Source: Pandoraea iniqua
Lineage (GTDB): Bacteria; Pseudomonadota; Gammaproteobacteria; Burkholderiales; Burkholderiaceae
Assembly (NCBI RefSeq): GCF_902459685.1
Contig: NZ_CABPSF010000002.1
Span: forward strand, 558,001-622,000
Direction of reading: 5' to 3'
Length of the DNA stretch: 64,000 nt
Shown: positions 20,924 to 30,718 of the stretch, piece by piece
Layout: every line of letters begins with the position of its first letter
Position numbering within the stretch: position 1 is the stretch's first letter
Program-made: the position numbers and the translations under genes
The notes under the pieces: generated by a model
Database searches by the model: none
Told to the model about the DNA's origin: nothing
The model's input: the letters and a program-made list of their open reading frames with translations, nothing else

Positions 20924-21196
20924 GCGCGCCGCCGTCCCGTCACTCGACGGTCCCTGACCCTGATGCCGCCAGTGTCTTTCCCATGACGGTAACCGTGGGG
21001 CGCCAACCGGCAAACCCACGGCAAACCCATGCTGGGCGGGCATCGACTGTCCTGTTGTTAAGAAGCGACTGAGTTAGGGTTTGGGACAGCCGACGCGTTT
21101 TGGGTGCCGTGCGATAATCCGTAATATTTTGTAACAGGCGACCTTCGTGGTCACGTCTGTGGATTGTTGAGCGTCGGCCATGACCGACGGGGAATC

Positions 21197-22078
21197 ATGG
21201 ATATCAGAAACGCCCGACGTTGGGCGGAGCCCGGTGCCAAGCGCTATGCCGGGGCATTGATGGTGGTATTTGCTGCGTTTCTGTTTCGCAGCCTCTTGCA
21301 TCCGGTGCTCGATCACTCGATGCCGGGTATCTTCTTCGCTTGCGCCGTTATCATCGTCGAATTCATCTGGGGCCTGGGCCCGGCCCTGATGGCGATGGTC
21401 ATCAGCATCCCCATTTTCGATTTCTTCTTCGTGCCGCCGTTTCGCGACATCGCGATGCTTGACCGGCGCGACGTGATGATCGTCACCGGCTTTCTGACGA
21501 TCACGCCGCTGGCTGTCGTGCTCATCGAACGCCTGCGCCGCGCGCAATACCGGGCTGAACTGATCGCCGAAGTGGCCCAGACCCGCTACGAAATGCTGCT
21601 GCGTGCCGAGAACGAGCGCATGGTGCTGTCGGACTCGGTGCAGTTGAGCAACGCGCTGATGACGTATCTGACCAAGCATCTGGATACGATTTTCTATCTG
21701 GCGAACCCGACCACGCACTACGAGTTCATCGACGAGCATTTCCGTCGTGCGACCGGTGTTGCGCCGGACGTCGTCAAGCGCGACGGCCTGCGTGCCTTGC
21801 TTCACCCGGACGACGCACGGCGTCTCGCTGGGCTGTTCAATCCCGATGCGCAGCGCCCGCAACACGGCGCCCACAACCTGCGCATGCTGAGCCGCGATGG
21901 CGGCTATGAGATGTTTGCCTGCGAACTGCAATACTTTCAGGCCCATCTGGGGACGTATGTCATCCTGCGTCTGCATTCGGGGCCGGCCGTGCGTCCGGTC
22001 ACACCGTTGCATACGCTCACGCCCGCTGCCAATGCGCGCGATGTTAAAGAGGCGCCGGTCGTCTCGGGCGGAGTTTGA
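21197..22078 (+). CDS. Membrane-anchored PAS protein with DUF4118-like N-terminus
   Basis: A 293-residue protein. Residues ~15-110 contain four hydrophobic segments arranged like the KdpD membrane module (DUF4118; IWGLGPALMAMVISI then FDFFFVPPFRDIAM). A helical linker follows, then a PAS fold (~140-250: DTIFYLANPTTHYEFIDEHF, LLHPDDARRL). No kinase, cyclase or other output domain follows, which is unusual. The ATG at 21197 is preceded by GACGGGGAA; an upstream extension of 11 codons is less likely. The hydrolase gene begins two bases after the stop, so they are translationally coupled. Role unknown. Confidence 0.75.
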   Translation: MDIRNARRWAEPGAKRYAGALMVVFAAFLFRSLLHPVLDHSMPGIFFACAVIIVEFIWGLGPALMAMVISIPIFDFFFVPPFRDIAMLDRRDVMIVTGFLTITPLAVVLIERLRRAQYRAELIAEVAQTRYEMLLRAENERMVLSDSVQLSNALMTYLTKHLDTIFYLANPTTHYEFIDEHFRRATGVAPDVVKRDGLRALLHPDDARRLAGLFNPDAQRPQHGAHNLRMLSRDGGYEMFACELQYFQAHLGTYVILRLHSGPAVRPVTPLHTLTPAANARDVKEAPVVSGGV

Positions 22079-22080
22079 GC

Positions 22081-22950
22081 ATGTTTCAAGAAGATATCTA
22101 TTACAAGGGCGGCGAACACGCGGTGCTGCTGCTGCCGGGACTGTCGAGCACGCCGCTCGAAATGCGTCCCGTCGCGCGTGCGTTGCATCGTGAGGGCTAC
22201 ACCGTCTCCGTGCCGCATATCGAAGGCTATGGACTCGGCGCGCCGTGCAGCGACTGGCGCTCGTGGATTGCCGCCGCACGCGCTAAGTATCGCGAGTTGC
22301 GCGAGACGCACGAAACCGTGTCGCTTTGCGGGCTGTGCATCGGCGCCACGCTGAGTCTGGCCGTCGCGCAGGAAGAAGAGGACGTGGCGGCGCTTTCGCT
22401 GCTGGCGGTCACTCTGGTGTACGACGGCTGGACCATTCCTTGGTACTACCCGCTCATCGATCTGGTCTTCCACACGCCGTTCCGTCATCGCTACCGCTAT
22501 CACGAGAAGGCGCCGTACGGCCTGAAGAACGAAGCCCTGCGCGCGCGTGTGGCCAAGTCGATGTCGCAGCACGACGCGTCGGAAATCGGTGCGGCATCGC
22601 TGCCGCTCGCGCACCTGTATCACGCGCGCCGGCTGGCGGCGCACGTGCGCCGCCGGTTGGATCGCGTCACTGCCGACTGTCTGGTGATTCACGCGGTCGA
22701 CGACGATACGTCGAGCCCGCACAACGCACGTATCGTCTACGACGGCGTGTCGTCGGAAGTGAAGCAGAAGTGCCTGCTTAGCGAGAGCTATCACATCCTG
22801 ACGATGGATAACGAGCGCGAGACCGTGGCCGACGAGACGCGCCGTTTCTTCCGCGACGCCGTGGCGCGCCGCACCGGTGCGGCGTCGACCGAGACGCGCA
22901 TCATCTCCAAGGCGCTGCTGCGCGCCAAGCGCCGTCAGGCGGCAGCGTAA
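22081..22950 (+). CDS. Alpha/beta hydrolase with a GxCxG nucleophile elbow
   Basis: A 289-residue carboxylesterase-like hydrolase. The oxyanion region is LLLPGLSSTPLEMRPVARAL, and the nucleophile elbow reads GLCIG, with cysteine where most relatives have serine. The acid (HAVDDDTSSP, near residue 207) and the histidine (ESYHILTMD, near 239) are present. Cys elbows are known in dienelactone hydrolases. The gene is coupled to the membrane PAS protein. Substrate is unknown. Confidence 0.8.
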   Translation: MFQEDIYYKGGEHAVLLLPGLSSTPLEMRPVARALHREGYTVSVPHIEGYGLGAPCSDWRSWIAAARAKYRELRETHETVSLCGLCIGATLSLAVAQEEEDVAALSLLAVTLVYDGWTIPWYYPLIDLVFHTPFRHRYRYHEKAPYGLKNEALRARVAKSMSQHDASEIGAASLPLAHLYHARRLAAHVRRRLDRVTADCLVIHAVDDDTSSPHNARIVYDGVSSEVKQKCLLSESYHILTMDNERETVADETRRFFRDAVARRTGAASTETRIISKALLRAKRRQAAA

Positions 22951-23074
22951 GTCGACATGTGGCTAACCCCGTGCAATACCGGGGTTGTGACATGTCATCA
23001 AACTGCCATCGTTGGCCGGTTATGGTCGGGGTTTTACGATCCCGGCGCCCGTCAGGGCCCCTGCATATCCGGCC

Positions 23075-24277
23075 ATGTCATCGCTCACCATCGATTCCGT
23101 CAGCAAGCAGTGGGGCAATACACACGCGCTTCACGAGGTGAGCTTTTCCGCTGAGGCTGGCTCGCTCGTGGTGTTGCTCGGCCCGTCGGGTTGCGGCAAA
23201 TCGACGCTGCTGCGCATGATCGCGGGCCTCGAGACGCCAAGCAGCGGCCGTATTCTGCTCGGCGACACCGATGTGACCAGCTTGCCGCCGGCGCGCCGCA
23301 AGCTCTCGATGGTGTTCCAGTCGTATGCGCTGTTCCCGCATCTGTCGGTGCGCGAGAACCTGCTATTCGGTCTGCGCGTGCGTGGTGAGCCGGCAAGCGG
23401 CTACCCGCAGCGTCTGGCCCGCGTGGCCGACCTGCTGGGCCTCGCCCCCTATCTCGATCGCAAGCCGTCGCAACTCTCCGGCGGCCAGCAGCAACGTGTG
23501 GCGCTGGGCCGTGCCGTGATTGCCGAGACGTCGGTCTGCCTGATGGACGAGCCGCTCTCGAATCTCGACGCGCAACTGCGTCAGGAAATGCGCCGCGAGA
23601 TTCGTGCACTTCAACAAAAGCTCGGCATGACGCTGGTCTACGTGACCCACGATCAGACCGAAGCGATGAGCATGGCCGATCAGGTCGTGCTGCTGCGCGA
23701 TGGCCGTATCGAACAGGCCGGCGCACCGCAATCCCTTTACACCGCCCCCGCGACCCGCTTTGCCGCGAGCTTCATCGGCACGCCGCCGATGCAGTTGCTG
23801 CAACTGGTGCGTCATGGCGAAGCGCTGGTGCCGGCGGGCCAGACTGGCCCCGCACTTGCCTCGGCGGGCGCACGTGAGCGTGCGCTGCTGGGGCTGCGTC
23901 CGGAACATGTCTGCGCCGTGCCGCCCACGTCGGTCGGTGCGGTGCTTGCCACCGTAAGCGCGGTCGAATATCTGGGTGCGGACACGCTGGTCGCCTGCAC
24001 GCTGGGCGCGGCGGGCGAGATCGCCACGCGCGTGCCGGGGCATCGTCCGTTTGCACCGGGCGACGCGATCGGCCTGCAATGGGACGCCGCCGATCAGCAC
24101 CTGTTCGACGCCGACACCGGCTTGCGCACGAGCGTGTCGGCAGGGCAGGGGCACGCCGCCACTGTCACGACCGATGACACGCCTCACGTGGCCGATACGC
24201 CGGCGCCGCCCGCGGCAATGATGCCGCCGGCAACGCCGCAAGCCATGGCGGCAGCGACCACCGCTACCACCGCATAA
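23075..24277 (+). CDS. ABC transporter ATP-binding protein, sugar/glycerol-3-phosphate type
   Basis: A 400-residue CUT1-family ATPase (UgpC/MalK-like). Walker [10 protein letters not shown], signature [14 protein letters not shown], Walker [13 protein letters not shown] and the H-loop [10 protein letters not shown] are intact. A C-terminal TOBE-like region runs from ~235 to 360, followed by a Pro/Ala/Thr-rich tail of ~40 residues. The start at 23075 ([11 protein letters not shown]) is normal for the family; the longer in-frame reading begins in non-coding-looking sequence. It heads a four-gene unit in the order ATPase, binding protein, permease, permease. Confidence 0.9.
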   Translation: MSSLTIDSVSKQWGNTHALHEVSFSAEAGSLVVLLGPSGCGKSTLLRMIAGLETPSSGRILLGDTDVTSLPPARRKLSMVFQSYALFPHLSVRENLLFGLRVRGEPASGYPQRLARVADLLGLAPYLDRKPSQLSGGQQQRVALGRAVIAETSVCLMDEPLSNLDAQLRQEMRREIRALQQKLGMTLVYVTHDQTEAMSMADQVVLLRDGRIEQAGAPQSLYTAPATRFAASFIGTPPMQLLQLVRHGEALVPAGQTGPALASAGARERALLGLRPEHVCAVPPTSVGAVLATVSAVEYLGADTLVACTLGAAGEIATRVPGHRPFAPGDAIGLQWDAADQHLFDADTGLRTSVSAGQGHAATVTTDDTPHVADTPAPPAAMMPPATPQAMAAATTATTA

Positions 24278-24369
24278 CACGCCTGACCGACGCACCACGC
24301 GCACGGCTTCGGCGGATCACCACAAAACTACGAGTCACACCACCACGCTTTCATGGGGAACCAAGCGAC

Positions 24370-25674
24370 ATGCGACGCACGATTCTGAAAACGTTTGCGG
24401 CCAGTCTTGCCGCACTGGCAATGGGCGGCCTGACGACCTCGGCCATGGCGCAGCAAAAGCCGGTCGAACTGACGTTCTACTACCCGGTGGCCGTTGGCGG
24501 CCCGGTGACCAAGATCATCAACGATCTGGTGGCCGACTTCGAAAAAGATCACCCGAACATCAAGCTCAAGCCGGTCTACGCCGGGACCTATCAGGATTCG
24601 GTGGTCAAGGCACTGACGGCTGCCAAGGCCGGCACGCCGCCGCAACTGGCCGTGTTGGCCGCCGCCGACGTCTTCACGCTCATCGACGAAGACGCCGTGG
24701 TGCCGATCGACAGCATCGCCAGCACGCCGGCCGATAAGCAGTGGCTCGACGGTTTCTACCCGGCGCTGATGATGAACTCGCGCATCAACGGCCATACGTG
24801 GGGCGTGCCGTTCCAGCGTTCGACCATCGTGATGTACTGGAACAAAGACCTGTTCCGCGAAGCCGGCCTCGACCCGGATCGTGCACCGGCCAACTGGGAA
24901 GAACTTGCCACCTACGCGCAGAAGCTGACCAAGCGCGATGCGTCGGGCAACGTGACGCAGTGGGGCATCAAGGTGCCTTCGACGGGCTTCGGTTACTGGT
25001 TGTTCCAGGCGTTCACCACGCCGGCCGGTATCGAGCTGATGAACGCGTCGGGTACCAAGACGTTCCTGAATGCGCCGCAAGCGGTCGAATCGCTCCAGTA
25101 CTGGGTGGATCTCGCGACCAAGTACAAGGCCATGCCGACGGGGTCGATCGAGTGGGGCACCACGCCGAAGGACTTCCTCGAGAAGAAGGCCGCGATCATC
25201 TACACGACCACGGGCAACCTGACCAACATTCGCACCAACGCCACGTTCCCATTCGGCGTGGGCAAGATGCCGACGAAGGTGCGCGGCGGCAGCCCGACGG
25301 GCGGCGGCAACTTCTACGTGTTCAAGAAGAGCACGCCGGAAGAGAAGCAGGCAGCGATGACCTTCATCAAGTGGGCCACCACGCCGGAGCGTGCCGCGCA
25401 GTTCGGTATCGACACGGGTTATGTGGCCGTGACGCCGGCCGCGTGGGAGACCCCGGCGATGAAGCAATACGTCCAGAAGGTGCCGGCTGCGGCAGTGGCG
25501 CGCGACCAACTGGGCAGCAGCGTCGCCGAGTTCTCGACGCACGACAACCAGCGCGTGACCAAGGCGCTCAACGACGCACTGCAAGCCGCGTTGACGGGCA
25601 CCAAGTCGCCGAAGCAGGCGCTTGACGATGCACAACGTGAATCGGATCGCATCCTGCGTGCTTACGCTCGCTAA
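24370..25674 (+). CDS. Periplasmic substrate-binding protein, UgpB-like
   Basis: A 434-residue SBP family 1 protein with a Sec signal peptide (MRRTILKTFAASLAAL to SAMAQQ, cleavage near residue 27). The opening of the mature protein (VELTFYYPVAVGGPVTKIINDLVADFEKDHP) and the block GVPFQRSTIVMYWNKDLFREAG are typical of glycerol-3-phosphate and related binding proteins. The relevant genes (ATPase, two permeases) flank it. Whether it binds glycerol-3-phosphate, a glycerophosphodiester or another ligand cannot be decided here. Confidence 0.88.
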   Translation: MRRTILKTFAASLAALAMGGLTTSAMAQQKPVELTFYYPVAVGGPVTKIINDLVADFEKDHPNIKLKPVYAGTYQDSVVKALTAAKAGTPPQLAVLAAADVFTLIDEDAVVPIDSIASTPADKQWLDGFYPALMMNSRINGHTWGVPFQRSTIVMYWNKDLFREAGLDPDRAPANWEELATYAQKLTKRDASGNVTQWGIKVPSTGFGYWLFQAFTTPAGIELMNASGTKTFLNAPQAVESLQYWVDLATKYKAMPTGSIEWGTTPKDFLEKKAAIIYTTTGNLTNIRTNATFPFGVGKMPTKVRGGSPTGGGNFYVFKKSTPEEKQAAMTFIKWATTPERAAQFGIDTGYVAVTPAAWETPAMKQYVQKVPAAAVARDQLGSSVAEFSTHDNQRVTKALNDALQAALTGTKSPKQALDDAQRESDRILRAYAR

Positions 25675-25762
25675 TTGACATGCGGGACCGCGACATACCG
25701 GCACATCGATGTCACGACGTGCAGGGGTGTCCGGTCCCGAGTACCGAATCGATGGACTGTCG

Positions 25763-26638
25763 ATGAACCGCTCTTCCTCCTCGTGGGTGCCTTGGCTGCT
25801 GCTGTTACCGGCGCTGGTGCTGCTCGTCGCCTTCACGCACTATCCGGCGGTGGCCACCCTGTGGCACAGCTTCTTTTCGACGGCACGCGCGGGTGCGCCT
25901 TCGGTCTACGTGGGGGCCGAGAACTATCAGTTGTTGCTCGACGACCCGGTGTTCTGGCAGGCGTTGCGCAACAACGTGCTGTTTGCGCTGATTACTGTAC
26001 CGGTGGCGATTGCGATCTCGATCGCCATGGCGCTCTGGGTGCACCGGCAGGTGCCGGGGCGCGCGCTGCTGCGTCTCGCGTATTTCACGCCGGCCATCTT
26101 GCCGATGATTGCGGTGGCGAACATCTGGCTTTTCTTCTACACGCCGCAATACGGCCTGATCGCGCAGATTTCGCAAGCGTTCGGCGGCAGCGATTACAAC
26201 TGGCTGGGTCAGCCGGGTACGGCGTTGCCTGCGTTGATGATCGTGACGATCTGGAAAGAAGCCGGCTTCTTCATGATTTTCTATCTGGCGGCGCTGCAAC
26301 AGATCTCGCCGACGCTTGCGGAAGCCGCGGCACTGGAAGGCGCGTCGCGCTGGCAGTTCTTCCGCCGGGTGCAATGGCCGCTGCTCATGCCCACGACGTT
26401 GTTCGTGGTGATCAACGCGGTGATCAACGCTTTCCGTCTGGTCGATCACGTGGTGGTGATGACGCGTGGCGGGCCCGATAACGCCACGCAACTGCTGCTG
26501 TACTACATCTATCAGGTGGCGTTCAGCTTCTGGGACACGTCGTACGCGGCAGCGCTCACGGTGGTATTGCTCACCTTGCTCGCCGTGGTCGCCTTCGTGA
26601 AATTCCGTCTGCTCGATTCGCGTACGCACTACCAATGA
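25763..26638 (+). CDS. ABC transporter permease, UgpA-like
   Basis: A 291-residue inner-membrane permease with six predicted helices and the EAA loop LAEAAALEGASRWQFFRRVQWPLL near residue 195 that docks on the ATPase. The start at 25763 (MNRSSSSWVPWLL) places a short cytoplasmic stretch before helix 1; an 18-codon longer form is possible. The stop overlaps the start of the second permease (ATGA). Confidence 0.88.
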   Translation: MNRSSSSWVPWLLLLPALVLLVAFTHYPAVATLWHSFFSTARAGAPSVYVGAENYQLLLDDPVFWQALRNNVLFALITVPVAIAISIAMALWVHRQVPGRALLRLAYFTPAILPMIAVANIWLFFYTPQYGLIAQISQAFGGSDYNWLGQPGTALPALMIVTIWKEAGFFMIFYLAALQQISPTLAEAAALEGASRWQFFRRVQWPLLMPTTLFVVINAVINAFRLVDHVVVMTRGGPDNATQLLLYYIYQVAFSFWDTSYAAALTVVLLTLLAVVAFVKFRLLDSRTHYQ

Positions 26639-27543
26639 CGACACCCGCACAGCCGCTTCAGACTTCCCGCCCGCTCGATTCGGCGACTGCCACTGGCGCG
26701 AAGAAGCCGCGCGCCGCGTTGCCGGCGTTTTCCGCGACCGGCGACACCCGTTTGGTCGACATCGCCGGGGCGTGGTTGCTTGGCCTGCTCTGGCTGCTGC
26801 CATTGCTCTATGCACTGTGGAGTGCGTTTCACCCGTCGGCCTACGCGACGCGGTTCTCGCTCTCGGCACCGCTCACGCTCGATAACTTCGTGCATGCGTG
26901 GCAGGCCGCACCGTTCGGCCGGTATCTGATCAACACCTTCGTGCTGGTCACGGTGATTCTCGCGGCGCAACTGGTGCTCGCGACGCTCGCGGCCTATGCG
27001 TTTGCACGCTTCACATTCCGTGGCAGCGAAGTCGCATTCATGATCGTGCTGCTGCAACTGATGGTGATGCCCGACGTGCTGATCGTCGAGAACTACCGAA
27101 CGATCGCGTGGATGGGGTTGCGCGATTCGATTCTTGGCATCGCGCTGCCGTACTTCGCCTCAGCGTTCGGCATCTTCCTGCTGCGGCAGGCGTTCAAGAC
27201 GGTGCCCAAAGAGCTGGACGACGCGGCGCGCGTGGAAGGGGCGAATGCGTGGCAGGTGTTGTGGCGCGTGTACGTGCCGTTGGCGCGTCCGGTGTATGTG
27301 GCGTACGCGCTGGTGTCGATCAGCCATCACTGGAACAACTTCCTGTGGCCGCTGATCGTGACGAACTCGGTTGAGACACGTCCGCTCACGGTGGGTTTGC
27401 AGATTTTCTCGTCCACCGATCAGGGCATCGACTGGTCGTTGATTACGGCCGCCACGTTGATGACGGCCGCGCCGCTGTTCATCGCGTTCCTGCTGTTCCA
27501 GCGTCAGTTCGTGCAGTCGTTCATGCGCGCCGGTATTCGTTGA
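26635..27543 (+). CDS. ABC transporter permease, UgpE-like
   Basis: A 302-residue permease. A hydrophilic N-terminus (~35 residues) precedes helix 1, and the EAA loop (KELDDAARVEGANAWQVLWRVYVPL) is near residue 200. It pairs with the upstream UgpA-like subunit, with which it overlaps by four bases. A strong bidirectional terminator follows within 35 bp, ending the unit. Confidence 0.88.
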   Translation: MTTPAQPLQTSRPLDSATATGAKKPRAALPAFSATGDTRLVDIAGAWLLGLLWLLPLLYALWSAFHPSAYATRFSLSAPLTLDNFVHAWQAAPFGRYLINTFVLVTVILAAQLVLATLAAYAFARFTFRGSEVAFMIVLLQLMVMPDVLIVENYRTIAWMGLRDSILGIALPYFASAFGIFLLRQAFKTVPKELDDAARVEGANAWQVLWRVYVPLARPVYVAYALVSISHHWNNFLWPLIVTNSVETRPLTVGLQIFSSTDQGIDWSLITAATLMTAAPLFIAFLLFQRQFVQSFMRAGIR

Positions 27544-27574
27544 TGCGCTGATTTGGCGATTCACTGAGGACACA

Positions 27575-27613
27575 AAACAAAACGGCACGCCGCAGGGGCG
27601 TGCCGTTTTGTTT
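27575..27613. terminator. Strong bidirectional terminator
   Basis: A perfect 17-bp inverted repeat (27575-27591 and 27597-27613, core ACGGCACGCC/GGCGTGCCGT) has A-rich and T-rich ends. It separates the ABC operon from the convergent universal stress gene. Confidence 0.9.
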
Positions 27614-27650
27614 CAGGCGGGTCTTGCTGCCAGAGTAGCCGGGGCGCTGA

Positions 27651-28112
27651 TTACTTGTCGGCGGCTTTGACGAGCAGCACCGGCACAGTGGTAATGCGCA
27701 GCAGCGTTTCGGCCACGCTGCCCAGCAGCAGGCGGTTGATGCCGCGGCGGCCGTGCGTGCCGAGCACGATCACGTCGGCGTTCCATTCCTGCGCTTCGCG
27801 CAGCACGGCATCGGCGATTTCGTCGGTGCCGGCGTCGAGCGAGATCAGCTTCGTTTCGACATCCACACCGCGTTTCTTCAAATCGGCCTGCGCCGTCGCG
27901 AGAATCTCGCTCGTTTCCTTCTCGAACGATTCCTGACTCTCGAGCGGCACAAAGCCGCTGTAAGCCCCGGCAGCGTAGGCGTTGGCGAGCGACGGCACCA
28001 CCGACACCAGACGAATCTTGCCCTGGCTCAGGGCAACGAGTTTCACGGCCTCGTCGATAGCGCGGTTGGAAGGCGTACTACCGTCGATCGATACCAGAAT
28101 GCGGTCATACAT
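27651..28112 (-). CDS. Universal stress protein (UspA family)
   Basis: A 153-residue cytoplasmic protein of the ATP-binding Usp type. The Walker-like motif G-x2-G-x9-G-S is present as GTHGRRGINRLLLGS near residue 125, and the N-terminus (YDRILVSIDGSTPSNRA) is typical. Usp proteins accumulate under stress. It stands alone on the reverse strand before the strong shared terminator. Confidence 0.92.
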   Translation of the reverse strand: MYDRILVSIDGSTPSNRAIDEAVKLVALSQGKIRLVSVVPSLANAYAAGAYSGFVPLESQESFEKETSEILATAQADLKKRGVDVETKLISLDAGTDEIADAVLREAQEWNADVIVLGTHGRRGINRLLLGSVAETLLRITTVPVLLVKAADK

Positions 28113-28327
28113 GATGGCGTCCTCTTGAGGGCTGGTGAGCTGGCGGATTGGGAATCCGGGATGTTTTTATTCTCGCACCGCACGCATCGAAAGTCATGCC
28201 ACCGGATGCGGGGGAATTGACGGTACGCAATAACGCATCGTAATGCCAACGGCCGGCGCGCGCACGGCAGCGCGCGGGGCCGGCCGGAATTACCGTGATT
28301 ACGGTGATTACCGCGTTGAAGCGGAAA

Positions 28328-28582
28328 TCAGTTCGCCTGACAGGCAATCACCAGATTGGCGACATTGCCGCTCACATCGCGGGTGAGCACATCGTAATTC
28401 TTGCCGGCGCATTGGGTGCGGGCGCGTTGATCGCAGTCGCCACTCGACGCGGCGGAGCACTGAATCTGCTGGGTGGGGCGGCCGTCCGACGTGAACAGCG
28501 GCGCGGAAGTCCCGCAGGCGGAGAGTGAAAGTGTCAGCATCCCCGAGGACAACAACATGGCGATCTTGGCGAGTTTTTTCAT
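28328..28582 (-). CDS. Small Cys-rich lipoprotein, hypothetical
   Basis: An 84-residue protein. The start at 28582 gives a textbook lipoprotein signal (MKKLAKIAMLLSSGMLTLSLSAC) with lipobox LSAC and lipidated Cys23. The mature part is short and has three further Cys residues before a C-terminal Cys (QCSAASSGDCDQ, QCAGKNY, VIACQAN), suggesting two disulfides in the periplasm. Not recognised as a named family. A GC-rich inverted repeat at about 28248-28287 lies downstream of it. Confidence 0.75.
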   Translation of the reverse strand: MKKLAKIAMLLSSGMLTLSLSACGTSAPLFTSDGRPTQQIQCSAASSGDCDQRARTQCAGKNYDVLTRDVSGNVANLVIACQAN

Positions 28583-28723
28583 CGTATTGGTCTGACCTGA
28601 CTGGCTCACGCGAGTATAGCGTGCCGCCTCATCAGTGCCCACTGCATGGCCTGCCATCGCCCGCTCTTGCCTGCTCTTGCCCGGGGCGGACGCGCCCCGA
28701 GTTGGCCGTTCAAGCGTCCGGCG

Positions 28724-29644
28724 TCAAGCTTCCGGCACGCCTGCCGGGGCCGGGCGGCCCAGCCGCTGGCGGCGCAACGTGCGCAGGCTGTCGAAGACCA
28801 CCAGCGCGACGCCGATCCAGATCGGCACGTAGGTCCACAGGCCCTGTTCGGTGAAGGGTTCGCCCAGCACGAACAGCGACACGGCGAAGAGCAGCACCGG
28901 CTCGACGTAGCCGAGAATGCCGTAGAGCCCGATGGGCAGCAGCCGCGCCGCGCCGAAGGTGCCGGCCAGTGCGCTGGCGCTCAGCAGCCCGAGGGCGGGC
29001 AGCCATAGCCAGAAGCGCGGCTCGGCCAGCACCATCGCGTTCTGCGGCCACGCGTGCCAGAGCAGCATGGCGGCGACCGGCGTCATCAGCAGCATCTCGA
29101 GCACAAAGCCGCACAGGGCGTCGAGCCGCAGTTGGCGGCGCAGCATGAAGTACGGCGGATAGCCGAACATGATGAGTGCGGTCACCCACGACAGCGCGCG
29201 CGTGGACCATAACTCGTGGGCGACCCCCACGATCGCGAAGGTCACCGCAAGCGTTTGCAGCGGGCTCAGGCGTTCCTTATAGACCGTGCGTCCGGCCAGC
29301 ACCATCGTGAGCGGCAGCAGAAAGTACCCGAGCGAAGCGTCGAGCATGCGTTGCTGCAACGGTGCCCAGACGAACAGCCAGAGCTGCACACCCAGCAGCA
29401 CGGCACACAACACCAGTGCGCCGAGGGCAGCAGGGCGGTGCAGCACATGCGCCATCGTGTGCTTGAGTACCGGCCAGCGTTTGAGCACGGTGACGATGAC
29501 GAGCGCGCCGGGAAGGGTGAGCAGAATGCGCCAGGCGAAGACGTCCAGCCCCGACAACGGGGCGAGCTGCGAGACAAGCGCAGGCATCACTGCAAACAAG
29601 ACGGATGCCGAGACGGAGAGCATCACGCCGCGACCGGAAAGCAT
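28724..29644 (-). CDS. EamA-family permease, RarD-like
   Basis: A 306-residue membrane protein with ten hydrophobic helices in two EamA repeats. Blocks such as GYFLLPLTMVLAGRTVYKERLSPLQ and GYPPYFMLRRQL resemble RarD (chloramphenicol-sensitive protein). The natural substrate of RarD is unknown. The start at 29644 has AGGA upstream and puts the first helix at the N-terminus; a 22-residue longer reading begins with Arg/Pro-rich non-membrane sequence. It diverges from hisN. Confidence 0.82.
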   Translation of the reverse strand: MLSGRGVMLSVSASVLFAVMPALVSQLAPLSGLDVFAWRILLTLPGALVIVTVLKRWPVLKHTMAHVLHRPAALGALVLCAVLLGVQLWLFVWAPLQQRMLDASLGYFLLPLTMVLAGRTVYKERLSPLQTLAVTFAIVGVAHELWSTRALSWVTALIMFGYPPYFMLRRQLRLDALCGFVLEMLLMTPVAAMLLWHAWPQNAMVLAEPRFWLWLPALGLLSASALAGTFGAARLLPIGLYGILGYVEPVLLFAVSLFVLGEPFTEQGLWTYVPIWIGVALVVFDSLRTLRRQRLGRPAPAGVPEA

Positions 29645-29911
29645 GAGCGTCCTGAGGAAGGCGGGGGAGGGGCCGGGGCGTGCCCGGCAGTCAGGCCGCG
29701 AGCATAGCAAATTTGTGTCGTTTTGCGCTGGATTGGTGCGTAATGCAGGCGCGCGACATCGGCACCTTGTATGATCGCGAGGCGTTGACGTGCCTCGCTG
29801 GTGGCGCCCGACGCCGAGATCGGCCAGCGCCCCGCGCGATACCGATACCCCTTATTTTTCGCAGGCCCCGATCCCAATGGCCGCGCTGCAAAGTTCAAAG
29901 GAGACCCACGC

Positions 29912-30718
29912 ATGTCGTCCGCCCCCGTTACCCCTGTTGCCGAGTACGCCGCCTTTGCCGCCACGCTGGCCGACGCCGTGCGGCCGCTTTCGCTCGGCTG
30001 GTTTCGCCGCCGTCTCGCGGTGGACGACAAGGCGGACGAAAGCCCGGTGACGATCGCCGACCGCGAAGTGGAAACGGCGCTGCGCGAGCAGATCGCCGCG
30101 CGCTATCCGTCCCACGGCATCTGGGGCGAGGAGTTCGGCAAGCTCAACCCCGATGCGGAATACGTCTGGTCGGTCGACCCCATCGACGGCACGCGCAGCT
30201 TCATCACCGGCCACCCGCTGTGGGGCACCTTGCTGGCCCTGCTGCATGACGGCAAGCCGGTAGTGGGCGTGATCGACATGCCCGCCACGGGCGAGCGCTG
30301 GGTCGGCGTGAACGATGCCGCCAGCGGGGTGCGCGAAGCGCGCTTCGACGGCGAGCGTTGTGCGACGAGCCCGGTCACGTCGCTGGCCGAAGCGACGGTG
30401 TATGCCACGTCGCCGGACATTTTCGATGCCGCCGAGTACGCCCAATTCGAACGCCTGACGAAGGCGGTGAGCCGCCGGCGCTTCGGCGGCGATTGCTACG
30501 CGTATGGGCTGCTGGCCAGCGGGCACATCGAGCTGGTCATGGAAGCCGGCTTGCAGACCTACGACTATCTGGCCGTGGCACCCGTGATCGAAGCCGCGGG
30601 CGGTGTGATTACCGACTGGGACGGCCAGCCGCTCACGCTGGCCTCGCAAGGCCGGGTACTGGCTGCCGCCAACGCCGAACTGCACGCGGCGGCACTGGCC
30701 TGCATTCAGGGGCGCTGA
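29912..30718 (+). CDS. hisN: Histidinol-phosphatase, inositol monophosphatase family (HisN-type)
   Basis: A 268-residue Mg-dependent phosphatase. Metal ligands appear in WGEEFG (~residues 71-76) and DPIDGT (89-94), and the HisN-type C-terminal block GDCYAYGLLASGHIELVMEAG is near residue 195. It should dephosphorylate histidinol phosphate in histidine synthesis, although inositol monophosphatase activity cannot be ruled out from sequence. The start is fixed by AAGGAGA at 29897-29903. The 3' end overlaps the convergent MATE gene by 13 bp. Confidence 0.85.
   Translation: MSSAPVTPVAEYAAFAATLADAVRPLSLGWFRRRLAVDDKADESPVTIADREVETALREQIAARYPSHGIWGEEFGKLNPDAEYVWSVDPIDGTRSFITGHPLWGTLLALLHDGKPVVGVIDMPATGERWVGVNDAASGVREARFDGERCATSPVTSLAEATVYATSPDIFDAAEYAQFERLTKAVSRRRFGGDCYAYGLLASGHIELVMEAGLQTYDYLAVAPVIEAAGGVITDWDGQPLTLASQGRVLAAANAELHAAALACIQGR

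Noticed and set aside
28248-28287. GC-rich inverted repeat after the small lipoprotein gene as terminator
   Set aside because: Stem is imperfect and no T run follows on the gene's strand; mentioned only in the lipoprotein entry.
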